DNA of 64,000 nt from Candidatus Thiodictyon syntrophicum (GCF_002813775.1 NZ_CP020370.1:1207501-1271500); one strand, 5' to 3'. Shown: positions 18,768 through 27,569, counted from the stretch's first letter. Numbers and translations: made by a program. The notes: a model not told the origin generated them from the letters alone.

Positions 18768-19010
18768 ATGCAACCACAAACCGCCGAGATTGAACGGGTC
18801 ATCGATGGCCTGGACCGCCGCGAGAAGCTCTACCTCATCGAGGTCCTGACCCGCGGCCTTCAGCGGGACCGGAGCGCGGCCACAACCGCCGAGCGCAAGG
18901 CGCAACTGGACGGCTTGCTGCAGGAACTGGATGCCCTGCCCAGTGAGGGCGCGGACGATGGCCTCTCCAACCGTGACCACGACGCCCTGCTCTACGGTCG
19001 GCGGCCGTGA
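18768..19010 (+). CDS. Antitoxin of PIN-type toxin-antitoxin pair
   Basis: An 80-residue, charged, mostly helical protein (IERVIDGLDRREKLYLIEVL ... GLSNRDHDALLYGRRP). Size, composition, and an end overlapping the PIN gene by GTGA all mark it as the antitoxin. The C-terminal DHDALLYGRRP segment is typical of antitoxins wrapping PIN toxins. The ATG at 18768 follows GGGAG. Its toxin is truncated, so the antitoxin may be an orphan. Confidence 0.7.
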   Translation: MQPQTAEIERVIDGLDRREKLYLIEVLTRGLQRDRSAATTAERKAQLDGLLQELDALPSEGADDGLSNRDHDALLYGRRP

Positions 19011-19189
19011 TCTTTGTCGACACCGGCGCCTGGTTCGCCGCCTTTGTGCCCAAGGACGCGGATCACTCGGCCGCGCGGGCCTGGCTGGCCGGCAATGAGG
19101 CGCCGCTCCTCACAACCGATTACGTCTTGGATGAGCTATTGACCCTGCTGCGTATGCGCGGCAAGTCTGATCCAACCCGGGCACCATGA
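19007..19189 (+). pseudogene. PIN domain toxin, truncated
   Basis: Begins MIFVDTGAWFAAFVPKDADH with the first acidic residue of the PIN nuclease site, and continues to TTDYVLDELLTLLRMRG with the second. It then leaves the family and stops after 60 residues, whereas VapC-type toxins have about 130-140. The remaining catalytic acidic residues are lost, so RNase activity is unlikely. The GTG start overlaps the antitoxin stop. The break is where an unrelated gene fragment begins. Confidence 0.75.
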
Positions 19190-19592
19190 CGAAGCGGACA
19201 CGGCATTCGAGGAGATAGTCGCGAGGCGCTCGGAACGCGGGGCGGATCTGTTGCGGGGTATTCGAGCTATCGTCAAGGACAATTTCGGTGCTGCCGTTGA
19301 GTCATTCGCGGCAGCCCTTTCCAGCGACCAAATGGGCGAGTTTCTGATTTACCGCGGGCGGGTTCTGCTTTTCCTGCGCCAAACCGCACGGCGGGGCCAC
19401 GGAGACCGCCTGCTCAGGGCACTGACCGACCTCGGCATCGCCGGCACCCACTGGCCCCTGCAAGTCGCCTTCGACGCCTACCTGCACGGCGAGGCCCGGT
19501 TGAAGGATGTCAATCCGGAGGTCCGCGGGGCCGCCCGGCGCATCTATGATTGGCTCGACGCACCCAGGCGACAGGGGCGCGAGGCGCAGTAG
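19182..19592 (+). pseudogene. 3' fragment of an unidentified larger gene
   Basis: From about 19182 a different frame is open to a stop at 19590-19592 and reads like real helical protein: DEADTAFEEIVARRSERGAD, AAVESFAAALSSDQMGEFLI, NPEVRGAARRIYDWLDAPRR. The style suggests TPR-like helices at the C-terminus of a large protein. No start with a ribosome site is seen, and the 5' side runs straight into the PIN gene. I read it as the surviving tail of a gene fused to the PIN remnant by a deletion. The family is not recognised. Confidence 0.5.
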
Positions 19593-19632
19593 GCGGCGCG
19601 GGTCTTGCTCATCGTCAAGGCGAGCGGCGCGC

Positions 19633-19683
19633 GGTCCGCACAGCGGACCCTACGGGAGCTGCCCCGTCGGGTCCGCTGTGCGA
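19633..19683. repeat. GTAGGGTCCGC-type palindrome
   Basis: GTCCGCACAGCGGACCC followed by its imperfect complement. The same motif forms a 26-bp inverted repeat at 37668-37770. The stretch from 19593 to 20150 holds only such palindromes and no gene that I can support. Confidence 0.55.
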
Positions 19684-20152
19684 ACCAATGAACTCGCTGT
19701 TTGGCGCATGGCCGAGACGGTGGTCAAGGCCGTGGTTCGCGATAGGTGCGCCGCGCCGCGCGCATTATCCACCCTGCCCGTTGGGCGCATGACGGGTTTC
19801 GCTGCGCTCTGCCATTTGGTCAAGCCGCAACGGCTACTGGGAGCGCCGCCTAGTGCGGCGCGGTCTCCGCTCAAGCCGCACCGCCGGGGTTGGCTGCGAG
19901 ATCGCGCCGCACTGGGGTGCGGCGCTCCCAGGCCGGACCGGACGTGAGGCGTAACTCAATGGCAGTGCCGCTGTCCGCGGGCGCCTGCTAGGTTTCGCGG
20001 GGCTTGCACCCCGCCGCAGTGCCGCGGGGATACTCCTGAGCCTGGCGGAGGCCGCGCGCCTTGCTGCCCCGACCGGCGTCGGGCCGCACCGCGGCGCGGA
20101 TCGACGCCCTTTTCCCGACTGCCCGCCTTGGGTATCCTGCACCCTGGTTGCA

Positions 20153-20246
20153 GTCCGGGCTCCAGGTGCTTGTAGGGGCGGCTCCGCTCGAACAGGTGGA
20201 GCGCCAGGTAGACCAGCAGGTCGGCGCGACGTGCGGCCTCGCTGGT
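20153..20246 (-). pseudogene. Fragment of phosphorothioation-associated methyltransferase
   Basis: On the minus strand this reads AARRADLLVYLALHLFERSR and then PYKHLEPGLQ, nearly the same as part of the complete gene at 24735-27332 (there AARRADLLVYLALDLFERRR, at about 25860-25950). At the DNA level the two stretches are clearly related for about 90 bp and then diverge. A small piece of a second copy has been left here by past recombination. Confidence 0.7.
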
Positions 20247-20387
20247 CATTCCGGCCGACGGTGCTGCAACTCTGCTCTAATACGCAAACGTCGTGCTGCA
20301 GCGCACCCGGCATTCGGCACGGTCCTGGACCTTGTACCTGTTGAAAGACCTGCTGATCGCCTATCTGAACATCGACGAGGTGGCCTG

Positions 20388-20702
20388 ATGCAAGACCTCA
20401 GATCGCTGAACCATACCGAGTTCGCACGCTGTCTGAACCAGACCTTTACCCTCGATCCGGGTGTCCCGGACGAGGTCCGGGCGATCCCGCTCGTGCTCAT
20501 CGAGGTGACAGAATACGGCTCAGGTGCCGCGGGGCCGCACCGACGGCAGCCCTTCTGCGTCCTCTTCCGCGGTCCGGCGCTGCCCGTTCTGCCGCAGCGG
20601 ACCTATGTCATTGACCACGAGAGCCTTGGCCGCCTGGAACTGTTTCTCGTCCCAGTTGGGCCGGACGGGCAAGGGATGCGCTATGAGGCCGTCTTCACCT
20701 GA
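20388..20702 (+). CDS. DUF6916 family protein
   Basis: A 104-residue protein (MQDLRSLNHTEFARCLNQTF ... VIDHESLGRLELFLVPVG) with the pattern of DUF6916: an N-terminal helix, then beta strands ending in a short FLVPVG-type strand. In several proteobacteria this family sits beside tail-collar proteins, as here. The ATG overlaps the stop of an upstream frame ending LLIAYLNIDEVA (TGATG), showing it was once the second gene of an operon whose first gene is now gone. It overlaps the 3' end of the opposing GNAT gene by 22 bp. Function unknown. Confidence 0.65.
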   Translation: MQDLRSLNHTEFARCLNQTFTLDPGVPDEVRAIPLVLIEVTEYGSGAAGPHRRQPFCVLFRGPALPVLPQRTYVIDHESLGRLELFLVPVGPDGQGMRYEAVFT

Positions 20703-21178
20703 GGCAGTCGGCGCATGAACTCGTAGGGGATGGCCTCGCCCGCGGCCACGAATCCGAGGCGCTCATAGAGCCGCCGGGCGGGATTGTGCCCCTCCACGTA
20801 GAGGGTCACCGGCAGCGCCGACTGGTCCGCCGCGCGCACCAGGTCCGCGAGCAGGGCGGTGCCGATACCCTGGCCGCGCGCCGCGGCGAGCAGCGCGATG
20901 TCCATCAGCCGCAGTTCCCCGGGGAGGCGGCAAGTGTAGAGGCGCCCGATCGGCTGCCCGTCGCGCAGGATCAGGTCGAAGTGCGCGTCCGGATAGTGCT
21001 GGTGGTAATGGGTGTGCTGGGCCTCGAACTGGGAACGCAGGAAGGCCGCCTTCTGCGCCTCGTCCCAGGCGGCGACCAGGGCCATCTCCGGCGCCCGGGA
21101 ATCGGCATAGACCTGGTACAGGAACGCGAGATCCGCGGCCGTCGCCGGGCGCCGGGTGACAGGGGGTACCGAGCTCAT
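20681..21178 (-). CDS. GNAT family N-acetyltransferase
   Basis: A 165-residue GNAT protein. The acetyl-CoA pyrophosphate loop ARGQGIGTALLADLV is at about residues 104-118, and the C-terminal strand NPARRLYERLGFVAAGE is typical. It lies 2 bp downstream of the first tail-collar gene on the same strand and probably shares its transcript. The substrate is unknown; it may modify the neighbouring proteins, but that is only inferred from position. Confidence 0.85.
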   Translation of the reverse strand: MSSVPPVTRRPATAADLAFLYQVYADSRAPEMALVAAWDEAQKAAFLRSQFEAQHTHYHQHYPDAHFDLILRDGQPIGRLYTCRLPGELRLMDIALLAAARGQGIGTALLADLVRAADQSALPVTLYVEGHNPARRLYERLGFVAAGEAIPYEFMRRLPQVKTAS

Positions 21179-21180
21179 GC

Positions 21181-21696
21181 TCAGGAGCGCGGCGGGAAGA
21201 TCCCGGTGAGGGCGATGATGAAATTCATCGCAAGGTTTGGCTGCATGTTGTTGTGGGGACTGGGGGTGCCGCTGCCGGTCTGGCCGACGGCCGGCGCCGC
21301 CAGCGGCACCAGGGCGCCCGGGGTCTGGTACATGGGGGCATTCCCCAGGCCATGGCCGCTGTCCGGGTTGGCCTGGTTGGCGCTCGGTACCCCCTGCATC
21401 GCGTGGGCGTGCCCGGCCAGTTCGGCGGCCGTCAGGGTCACGGTCTCGACCCCGCCCGTTTCACCCAGGTCCCGTGCCGTGAGGCCGGGACCGGTGCCCG
21501 GGTGCATGGGGGCGCGGCCCTGCAGGTTCGGCAGCGCGAAGTTGGTGCGTCCGTCGCCCCCGTAGGTGGTGCCCAGGAGCGAGAACAGGGCCGTATTCGG
21601 GGCGATCGGCAGGATCTGGCCGTTGCACAGGGCCCAGCCGCGGGGGGCGAAGTTGCCCGCGAAGATGCGGATTTCAGCGATGAATGGATCGGACAT
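21181..21696 (-). CDS. Tail-collar (MdpB-like) protein, copy 1
   Basis: A 171-residue phage Tail Collar domain protein, also called microcystin-dependent protein family. It begins MSDPFIAEIRIFAGNFAPRG and has the diagnostic LFSLLGTTYGGDGRTNFALP followed by LQGRAPMHPG. The centre has a variable Gly/Ala/Pro segment (about residues 85-135) and ends NMQPNLAMNFIIALTGIFPP. These domains form trimeric fibre tips in phage and in phage-like devices. Two paralogues follow upstream on the same strand with 10-32 bp gaps, but no sheath, baseplate or tube genes are in the window. Confidence 0.9.
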   Translation of the reverse strand: MSDPFIAEIRIFAGNFAPRGWALCNGQILPIAPNTALFSLLGTTYGGDGRTNFALPNLQGRAPMHPGTGPGLTARDLGETGGVETVTLTAAELAGHAHAMQGVPSANQANPDSGHGLGNAPMYQTPGALVPLAAPAVGQTGSGTPSPHNNMQPNLAMNFIIALTGIFPPRS

Positions 21697-21706
21697 GGGC
21701 GGCTCC

Positions 21707-22225
21707 TCAGGTGCGCGGCGGGAAGACCCCGAACAGGGAAATGATGAAGTTCAGGCACAGGTAGGGCATGAGATTCTGATGCGGCAGGGAACCGCCGGCC
21801 TGGGTCGTCGCTTGTCCGCTCATGGGTATGCTGGGCGCCCCCGCCCCGTAGATGTTGGTGCCGCTCGCGGTCGCCGTGACGTTGCCGGACGGGCTGGTCG
21901 ACGCGGCCGGGCTCGTGGAAGCGAACAGCGTATGCCGATGGGCGGGCAACTGGGCCGCGGTCAGGACCACGCCCTCGGCGCCGCCGAGCTCCCCGAGCGT
22001 GCGCGGCGACAGCCCGGGGCCGGCGCCCTGGTGAATGGGCAGGCGCCCGCGCAGGTCCGGCAGGGCGAAGGTGCTCTGCCCGTCGCCGCCGTAGGTGGTG
22101 CCGATCAGGGCGAACAGGGCTTCAGATTCGGCGATGGACAGCAACTGCCCATCGCAGAAGGCCCAGCCCTCGGGGGCGAAGTTGCCTGCGAACAGACGGA
22201 TCTCGCCAATGTAGGAATCGGACAT
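21707..22225 (-). CDS. Tail-collar (MdpB-like) protein, copy 2
   Basis: A 172-residue paralogue of its two neighbours: MSDSYIGEIRLFAGNFAPEG, LFALIGTTYGGDGQSTFALP, DLRGRLPIHQG. The variable centre differs most (Ser/Thr/Ala-rich: STSPAASTSPSGNVTATASG), as expected if it is a surface-exposed loop. It ends YLCLNFIISLFGVFPPRT. It is the middle gene of the tandem trio. Confidence 0.9.
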   Translation of the reverse strand: MSDSYIGEIRLFAGNFAPEGWAFCDGQLLSIAESEALFALIGTTYGGDGQSTFALPDLRGRLPIHQGAGPGLSPRTLGELGGAEGVVLTAAQLPAHRHTLFASTSPAASTSPSGNVTATASGTNIYGAGAPSIPMSGQATTQAGGSLPHQNLMPYLCLNFIISLFGVFPPRT

Positions 22226-22257
22226 GGATCAAGCTCCTCCAAAAGGCGGGGAAGGGA

Positions 22258-22788
22258 TCAGTCGCGCACGGGGAAGACCCCAGTAAGCGCAATGCAGAAA
22301 TTGACGGTCAGGAAGGGCTGCATGGTGGTGTGCCCCTGATTGGCCCCGGCGTTCGCGATCGAGTCGGGGTGCAGCGGTGTGAGGCCGCTCGCCGGTCCAT
22401 AGGGGGTGATGGGGCGCCGCCCGCCCTCGACCGCGCACAGCAGGGTGTTCGTCTGGGTGGTGTCGCCCGGGGTGGCGCTGGTCCCTTGGCCGCCATGCCC
22501 GTGGGCGGGCAGCTGCGCGAGTGTCAGCGTATCGTTCTCTTTACCGGCCGCTTGCCCGAGCGGATGGTTCGATCCGCCCTGACTGGTCCCCACATGAATG
22601 GGGGTGCGCCCGCGCAGGTCCGGCAGGGCGAAGGTCTGGGACCCGTTGCCGCCGTAGGTGGTGCCGAGGACGGCGAACAGTGCCTGGTGCTGGGCGATGG
22701 GCAACACTTGCCCATCACAGGTCGCCCAGCCGCGCGGGGCGAAGTCGAAGCTGAAGAGCTTCACTTCCGCGATAAAGGGGTCTGACAT
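22258..22788 (-). CDS. Tail-collar (MdpB-like) protein, copy 3
   Basis: A 176-residue paralogue and first gene of the trio: MSDPFIAEVKLFSFDFAPRG, LFAVLGTTYGGNGSQTFALP, DLRGRTPIHVG. Its variable segment carries EGGRRPITPYGPASGLTP, unlike the other two, and the end NFCIALTGVFPVRD is conserved. The three copies probably arose by tandem duplication and diverged mainly in the exposed middle. Confidence 0.9.
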   Translation of the reverse strand: MSDPFIAEVKLFSFDFAPRGWATCDGQVLPIAQHQALFAVLGTTYGGNGSQTFALPDLRGRTPIHVGTSQGGSNHPLGQAAGKENDTLTLAQLPAHGHGGQGTSATPGDTTQTNTLLCAVEGGRRPITPYGPASGLTPLHPDSIANAGANQGHTTMQPFLTVNFCIALTGVFPVRD

Positions 22789-22870
22789 CGGGGGCCTCCA
22801 GTTCAGTGTCGTGTCGGGTACCCGCCGCTGGACGGGCCTGGCGGGTCGTCGTGCGCGGTCGGCGCGCGGG

Positions 22871-24502
22871 TCAATGGAAACTGATTCCGGCGGGACGCTG
22901 GGTACTGCGCCGCCGCCGTGAGAGCCCCACCAGCGCGACGGTCCCGATGGCGAACAGCGCCAGACTCGCCGGCTCCGGGGTCTGGGTCAGTTCAAAGCCT
23001 TCGACGCTGAACTGGAAGTCGCTGGCCCTTGGTGCGAGGGTTCCGCCGCTGGCCAGGATCGCCCGATCCGAGACCCGGACATCGAAGGTATGAGTGCCGG
23101 CGCCGAAGGTGTTGAACAGGGTCGCGGCATCGACGAGCTGACTGCCATTCTGAATCAGGTTGCCGAAGAAGCCGGTGAAGTCCGTCAGGCCCACCAGTAT
23201 TTTCACGGTCAGCTGCTCGAAGTTCGGGATCAGGTTGTTGACCGCCAGATCGGGGTCGGCGAAGGCGAGTTGGAACAGCAGATCATTGACCTGGGCCGTC
23301 GCCTTCGCGGTCGCGATGCTGGGCAGGGCGTTGAGGTACCTGACGGTCACCGAGTCCGCATCGGTGAGTCCCGTCATGGCCTCGGTGACCGTGAGCCCGA
23401 AGGTCTTGGTGTCCACCGTCGTCAGCAGGCCCGAGTCCTCGATCGCCACCGTGCGGTTGACGTCGTCCACCGTGCGCGTGCCGCTATTGGCGAAGGCGGA
23501 GGGTGCCCCAGCGGCCCCGACGACGGTACGGTTGAGGCGGGTCCCGCTCAGGTTGCCGGCCAGTTGGCTGCCGTTCACCGTCCAGACATAGCTCAGGAAG
23601 TCCTCCCGGTCCGTGCGCCCGGCGCCCAGGTCGTTGTCCGCCTGGCGCGTCAGGGCGTCGAGGCTGCTGGGCGCGGTGCGCACCTGGCCGGCGACGATGG
23701 GCTGCACCGTGTCGGTCACGAGCGCGGTGCCGCCGTTGGTGGTGACGCTCAACTGGCTGGCGCTGTAGACCAGCGCCGTGCCGCCCGCGTTGGCGACGAC
23801 GGGGTTCGCCGGGGCGAAGAAGACCCCGGGATTGACCAGGCCGCCGGCGGGCTGGTTGCTCTGACTGCGCACGTCCAGGGTGCCGGCGTTCGTTACCACC
23901 GTGGCCAGCGACTGATTCAACAAGTTGACCTGATGGCTGGTCACCGCGGTGCCGCTGAGGCTGGAGTCCGCGGTGTACTGCTCGAACACCAAATCAGTGG
24001 CGGCCGGGGTCGTCCCACTGTTGGTGCGCAGGAAGTTGCTCTCGAACTCGAAGCCGCGGAACTGGGCGGCACAGGTGGCCGCGTCGGTGCAGGTGTTGAA
24101 GAACTGGATCTGGGCGGTCTGGGCGGTGCTCCCATTGATGACGAAGTGGTCGAGTCCGGTCTGGGTCAGGGTGCCGTAGCCCTGGGTCGGCAGGAAGAGT
24201 TGATAGGTATTGGTCGCGCCGGACCCACCCGGCACCTGGTTGAGCGGCGCCACAAAGGTGTTTTGGTTGATGCCGATCTGGCCGGTCGCCGCGGTGACGA
24301 GTTGCAGCGTGCTGGTGTCGAAGGAACTCTTGACGACGTACTTGCCCCCGCGTGTCACGCCCGAGGGGTCGTTCGCGATTGCGAAGTTGCTGGAGAAGGT
24401 CCCGACGTAGGTGCTGGTGATCACCGTGGCCGCGGCCGGCCCCGTCAGCAGGCCCAGGACCAGGCCGCTCGTCAAGAACGCGGAAGACTTGAAGTTGCGC
24501 AT
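22871..24502 (-). CDS. Large PEP-CTERM sorting domain protein
   Basis: A 543-residue exported protein. The signal peptide is MRNFKSSAFLTSGLVLGLLT then GPAAA. The body is Thr/Asn/Ser-rich and beta-type, with a long pattern of short strands (VTTNGGTALVTDTVQPIVAG) resembling surface layer or filament proteins. The C-terminal TPEPASLALFAIGTVALVG plus LSRRRR is a PEP-CTERM tag for exosortase processing. The ATG at 24502 has AGAGGT upstream; the frame extends 39 codons further but without a signal peptide. It lies next to the tail-collar trio but is separated by 82 bp. Confidence 0.85.
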   Translation of the reverse strand: MRNFKSSAFLTSGLVLGLLTGPAAATVITSTYVGTFSSNFAIANDPSGVTRGGKYVVKSSFDTSTLQLVTAATGQIGINQNTFVAPLNQVPGGSGATNTYQLFLPTQGYGTLTQTGLDHFVINGSTAQTAQIQFFNTCTDAATCAAQFRGFEFESNFLRTNSGTTPAATDLVFEQYTADSSLSGTAVTSHQVNLLNQSLATVVTNAGTLDVRSQSNQPAGGLVNPGVFFAPANPVVANAGGTALVYSASQLSVTTNGGTALVTDTVQPIVAGQVRTAPSSLDALTRQADNDLGAGRTDREDFLSYVWTVNGSQLAGNLSGTRLNRTVVGAAGAPSAFANSGTRTVDDVNRTVAIEDSGLLTTVDTKTFGLTVTEAMTGLTDADSVTVRYLNALPSIATAKATAQVNDLLFQLAFADPDLAVNNLIPNFEQLTVKILVGLTDFTGFFGNLIQNGSQLVDAATLFNTFGAGTHTFDVRVSDRAILASGGTLAPRASDFQFSVEGFELTQTPEPASLALFAIGTVALVGLSRRRRSTQRPAGISFH

Positions 24503-24643
24503 AGTGAGACCTCTGGCGCGAAGGTTGTCAGGGCATCGGCGTACCTGTCGCGCGCCGAATTGGTGGCTCGACGTCGGATGAACGTCGCTCACTATGCAAT
24601 GAAGCAATAAATTCGCCAAAAAAAAATAATTCTACTAATCAGG

Positions 24644-24672
24644 ACGATAGCGTAGGGTACCTGAAATAACAA
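24644..24672 (-). promoter_or_regulatory. Candidate promoter of PEP-CTERM gene
   Basis: On the minus strand TTGTTA, a 17-bp spacer and TATCGT lie in an unusually AT-rich stretch (24600-24700), leaving a leader of about 135 bases. Pattern only. Confidence 0.3.
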
Positions 24673-24734
24673 AGTAAAAGTGTAAAGTATTCTGACAGTC
24701 AGTTACAGTCGGGCGTGCCGGTCGCCTCCAGGGC

Positions 24735-27332
24735 TCAAAGCGCGGCGGCGGCGATCACCCGCGGCACCAGCCGCCCGCCCGCCGTCGGGACCATCCGCAC
24801 CACCTGGCGGCTGTGGTCCGGGCCGTAACTGACATGGACCGGCAGTTGCGGGCCGTAGAAATAGAGCCGGTCGAAGGGGGTGTTCTCCGCCACCCAGCGG
24901 GCGACCTCGGCCATGTCCTCATGCTCCACGATGAAGTCCGCCGCCGCCCCTTGGCGCGAACACACGGGGTTGCCCAGGCGGTTGACCTCGTGCGCGGCGT
25001 GCTGGTCCAGCCGGGGGTCGATACGCCCGGGGATCGCGCGCGCCAACTCCGGAGAACAGAAGCCGTAGGTCAGACGGATCATCCCGAACCAGTCGATGAC
25101 AGGGTCCAGGACCCGCTCGGCCAGGTCTTGCAGGGCGTTCCAGCTTGCAAGTTGGCGGGGGTGGTTGGGCAGCCCGGTGCGTCCCTGGGTCTCGCCGCAT
25201 TCGATCAGTTGCCGGAAGGTGAGGAAACGCCCGCAGGGGTCGTCCAGGTCCGGGCAGGTGTCCGGCCGGCACAGGCGAAAGCCGTCGATCACCCAGCGGT
25301 GCCGCGCCATGGTCTGGCTGAAGACCTCCGCGGCCGGGCCGTAGCCGGACAGGTCGAAGAGCCCCAGGTTCTCCAGGGCCTGCTCGAAGGCGAGCTGCTC
25401 CGGGTAGTTCGGGAACTCCTCGTTGATGTAGCGGGACTTGCGGAACAGCCAGGGCGGGGTGAAGGGCTCGCCGTACAGGAAGCAGTCGTAGTCCTGATCG
25501 CGCAGCCGGACCTTCACGCGCTCCTGCAGCCGGGGCAGGGGCTGCCCCAGGAAATCGTCATAGCGCATGAGGCTCAGCTTGCCGGAGCCGATGTGGACCT
25601 TGATCAGGTCCAGCTCCCGATAGTCGCCATAGAGGCTGGCGGCCGCGCCCACATAGACCCGCAACAGCGGCGGCAACTGCTCGACCAGGCTCGAATGCAG
25701 TTGCAGCGACTTGCCGGGTATGAGCCAGCCCAGGCCGCGTTGCGCCGCCTCCCGGCAGGCGTCGGCGATCGCCTGGGTGTCGCGGATGCTGAAGAGTAGC
25801 TCCCGCGCTTGGGCCTGGGCCCTGGTGTAGTCACCGAACAGGGCCTTGAGGGTGCGTTGCAGCCCGGGCTCCAGTTGCCTGTAGGGTCGGCGCCGCTCGA
25901 ACAGGTCGAGCGCCAGGTAGACCAGCAGGTCGGCGCGCCGCGCCGCTTCGGCCTCGGCCAGGACCCGCGGGTCCTGTTGTTCGCGCAGAAAGCGCAGGGC
26001 CCGGGCGAGGGTGCCGAAGCCCGCGGTGAGTGCGGGCAGGTCCGCGGCGACCTCGTCGGGCTCCGGCGGGCGGGCCAGGGCGAGCCAGTGCCCCCAGAGA
26101 CGCGCCAGCGGCTCGCGGTAGGCGTCGTCGCACGGCGCGGCGTGCCCCTGATGTTGACGCGGTGCGCGCTCGCGGGTCGCCCGCGCCCGGGGGCTGGCTG
26201 GGCGCGGGACCAGGGCCGGACGGCGACTGCGGTAGCGCTCCGCCAGAAAGCGCTGCTCGGCCTCCTTGTCCCGGAACACGTAGAGCACCCCCGGGGCTAC
26301 CGCGATCGGCTCCTCGTCCAGGGCCTCGGACACATAGGCGCGGATCTCGCCCTGGGTGAAATAGCGCTGGAAGGTCCCGCGCCGGGTCAGGACCCCGTCG
26401 TTGAAGTCAGTCCCCCGCGGGGCGCCCTGATTGGCGAGCATCACCGAGACCACCAGCAGGGTCTGCGCCAGGGACCAGGCGCGGGTGAGTGCCGCCAGGC
26501 GCTCATCCCGGTCCTCGATCACGTTGATCACGAAGCCCAGATTGACGATGGGCGCCGGGTGAAGCGGGTTCTGCGGGGCGTAGAAGGGGTCCCAGCCGGC
26601 GGCCGGGAGGCCCAGTTCGAGGAGTCCGCGCACATCGTCGCCGCGTCCGCAGCCGTAGTCGAAAAGGGTCAGGTCGCCGCCCTCGCGTCCCTGAAGCAGC
26701 CCATGCCGGGCCAGTGTCTGCACCGGCGCGGAGAGACCGTAGCGCACCAGGGCGGTGAGTTGGCGGGCGGCCTGCCACTGGGCCGCGGGGCCGGCGGGGG
26801 CTTGGGCCGCGTCGGGGGTCGGTGCCGCGTCCTCCTCGTCGGCCTCCTCGTTGCCCAGGGGGACCAGGGCCTGACCCGCGATGCGGTAGCCGCGCGCGTG
26901 CACCAGGTCCAGCCATTGGCGCCGATAGCCGATGCGGGTCGGCTCATCGAAGAGCCCGACGGACTCGCACGCCTGGGTCAGGGCCGCGAAGGGCGCCCGG
27001 CGCGGGTCATCCGCGGCCAGCAGCAGCTCCTTGCGGTGCAGGATGGGCGGGTTGTGCGACTGTGCGTAGGTCCGGTAGCCGACCTCCCCGGACGCCAGTT
27101 CCACCCGCCAACTCGCGTCCAGGGCCGGAAAGGGGTCCTCGAAGAAACCCGGGTACTGGAGCAGTGCCACCTGGGCCCCCGCCGGGTCGAAGCGCACGAC
27201 GTTGAATGCCTCCCCCCGGCGCACGCCGGCCAGTTCCTCGGCCGCCGCCACCGCCGCCGTCAGCGCGGGCGGCGCCGCGTCCAGGCCGCTCACATGCAGG
27301 TAGGTCCGCTGGGCCACCGTCTTGCCGGTCAT
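24735..27332 (-). CDS. DNA phosphorothioation-associated putative methyltransferase
   Basis: An 865-residue protein of the family named for its link to dnd DNA phosphorothioation clusters. The N-terminal part carries AQSHNPPILHRKELLLAADD. At about residues 205-310 comes an SAM-binding region with DYGCGRGDDVRGLLELGLPA then GWDPFY and VNLGFVINVIEDRDERLAAL. The long C-terminal part has AARRADLLVYLALDLFERRR and IHIGSGKLSL-type segments seen in this family. Family members may modify DNA near phosphorothioate sites, but the reaction is unproven. No dndA-E or dndFGH genes are in the window, so it stands alone. A short fragment of a second copy lies at 20153-20246. Confidence 0.85.
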   Translation of the reverse strand: MTGKTVAQRTYLHVSGLDAAPPALTAAVAAAEELAGVRRGEAFNVVRFDPAGAQVALLQYPGFFEDPFPALDASWRVELASGEVGYRTYAQSHNPPILHRKELLLAADDPRRAPFAALTQACESVGLFDEPTRIGYRRQWLDLVHARGYRIAGQALVPLGNEEADEEDAAPTPDAAQAPAGPAAQWQAARQLTALVRYGLSAPVQTLARHGLLQGREGGDLTLFDYGCGRGDDVRGLLELGLPAAGWDPFYAPQNPLHPAPIVNLGFVINVIEDRDERLAALTRAWSLAQTLLVVSVMLANQGAPRGTDFNDGVLTRRGTFQRYFTQGEIRAYVSEALDEEPIAVAPGVLYVFRDKEAEQRFLAERYRSRRPALVPRPASPRARATRERAPRQHQGHAAPCDDAYREPLARLWGHWLALARPPEPDEVAADLPALTAGFGTLARALRFLREQQDPRVLAEAEAARRADLLVYLALDLFERRRPYRQLEPGLQRTLKALFGDYTRAQAQARELLFSIRDTQAIADACREAAQRGLGWLIPGKSLQLHSSLVEQLPPLLRVYVGAAASLYGDYRELDLIKVHIGSGKLSLMRYDDFLGQPLPRLQERVKVRLRDQDYDCFLYGEPFTPPWLFRKSRYINEEFPNYPEQLAFEQALENLGLFDLSGYGPAAEVFSQTMARHRWVIDGFRLCRPDTCPDLDDPCGRFLTFRQLIECGETQGRTGLPNHPRQLASWNALQDLAERVLDPVIDWFGMIRLTYGFCSPELARAIPGRIDPRLDQHAAHEVNRLGNPVCSRQGAAADFIVEHEDMAEVARWVAENTPFDRLYFYGPQLPVHVSYGPDHSRQVVRMVPTAGGRLVPRVIAAAAL

Positions 27333-27442
27333 CGTCTTTGCTTTTTCATCAGTTGGGGAACAGGGCCGGCGGTTCCAATTTCCTTAGGGCGAGCCTGCCG
27401 CCTGCTCCCGGTAATCGATCGGTTGCGTAGCGCCTGGGGATT

Positions 27443-27510
27443 TTTATCATAACTCAGGCCGGGCGCCCTTGCGGTAACCCGTCGCGGCGGGGGGGCCGCT
27501 CCTGCGCCGC
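27443..27510. repeat. Dispersed repeat, copy E2 (one arm)
   Basis: Carries the left half of the E family (ATCATAACTCAGGCCGGGCG ... GTAACCCGTCGCGGC ... GGCCGCTCCTGCG), but the right arm is lost. It matches 31981-32050 closely. It lies in the gap between the methyltransferase and the ATPase gene. Confidence 0.7.
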
Positions 27511-27569
27511 TCGAGAACACCGGGGAGGGCGGGTTAGGAGCGCGCGGCAAGGGCGAGTTCTTGGGCTCT

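Noticed and set aside
21181-22788. Prophage
   Set aside because: Only tail-collar domain proteins; no integrase, capsid, terminase or tail tube genes.
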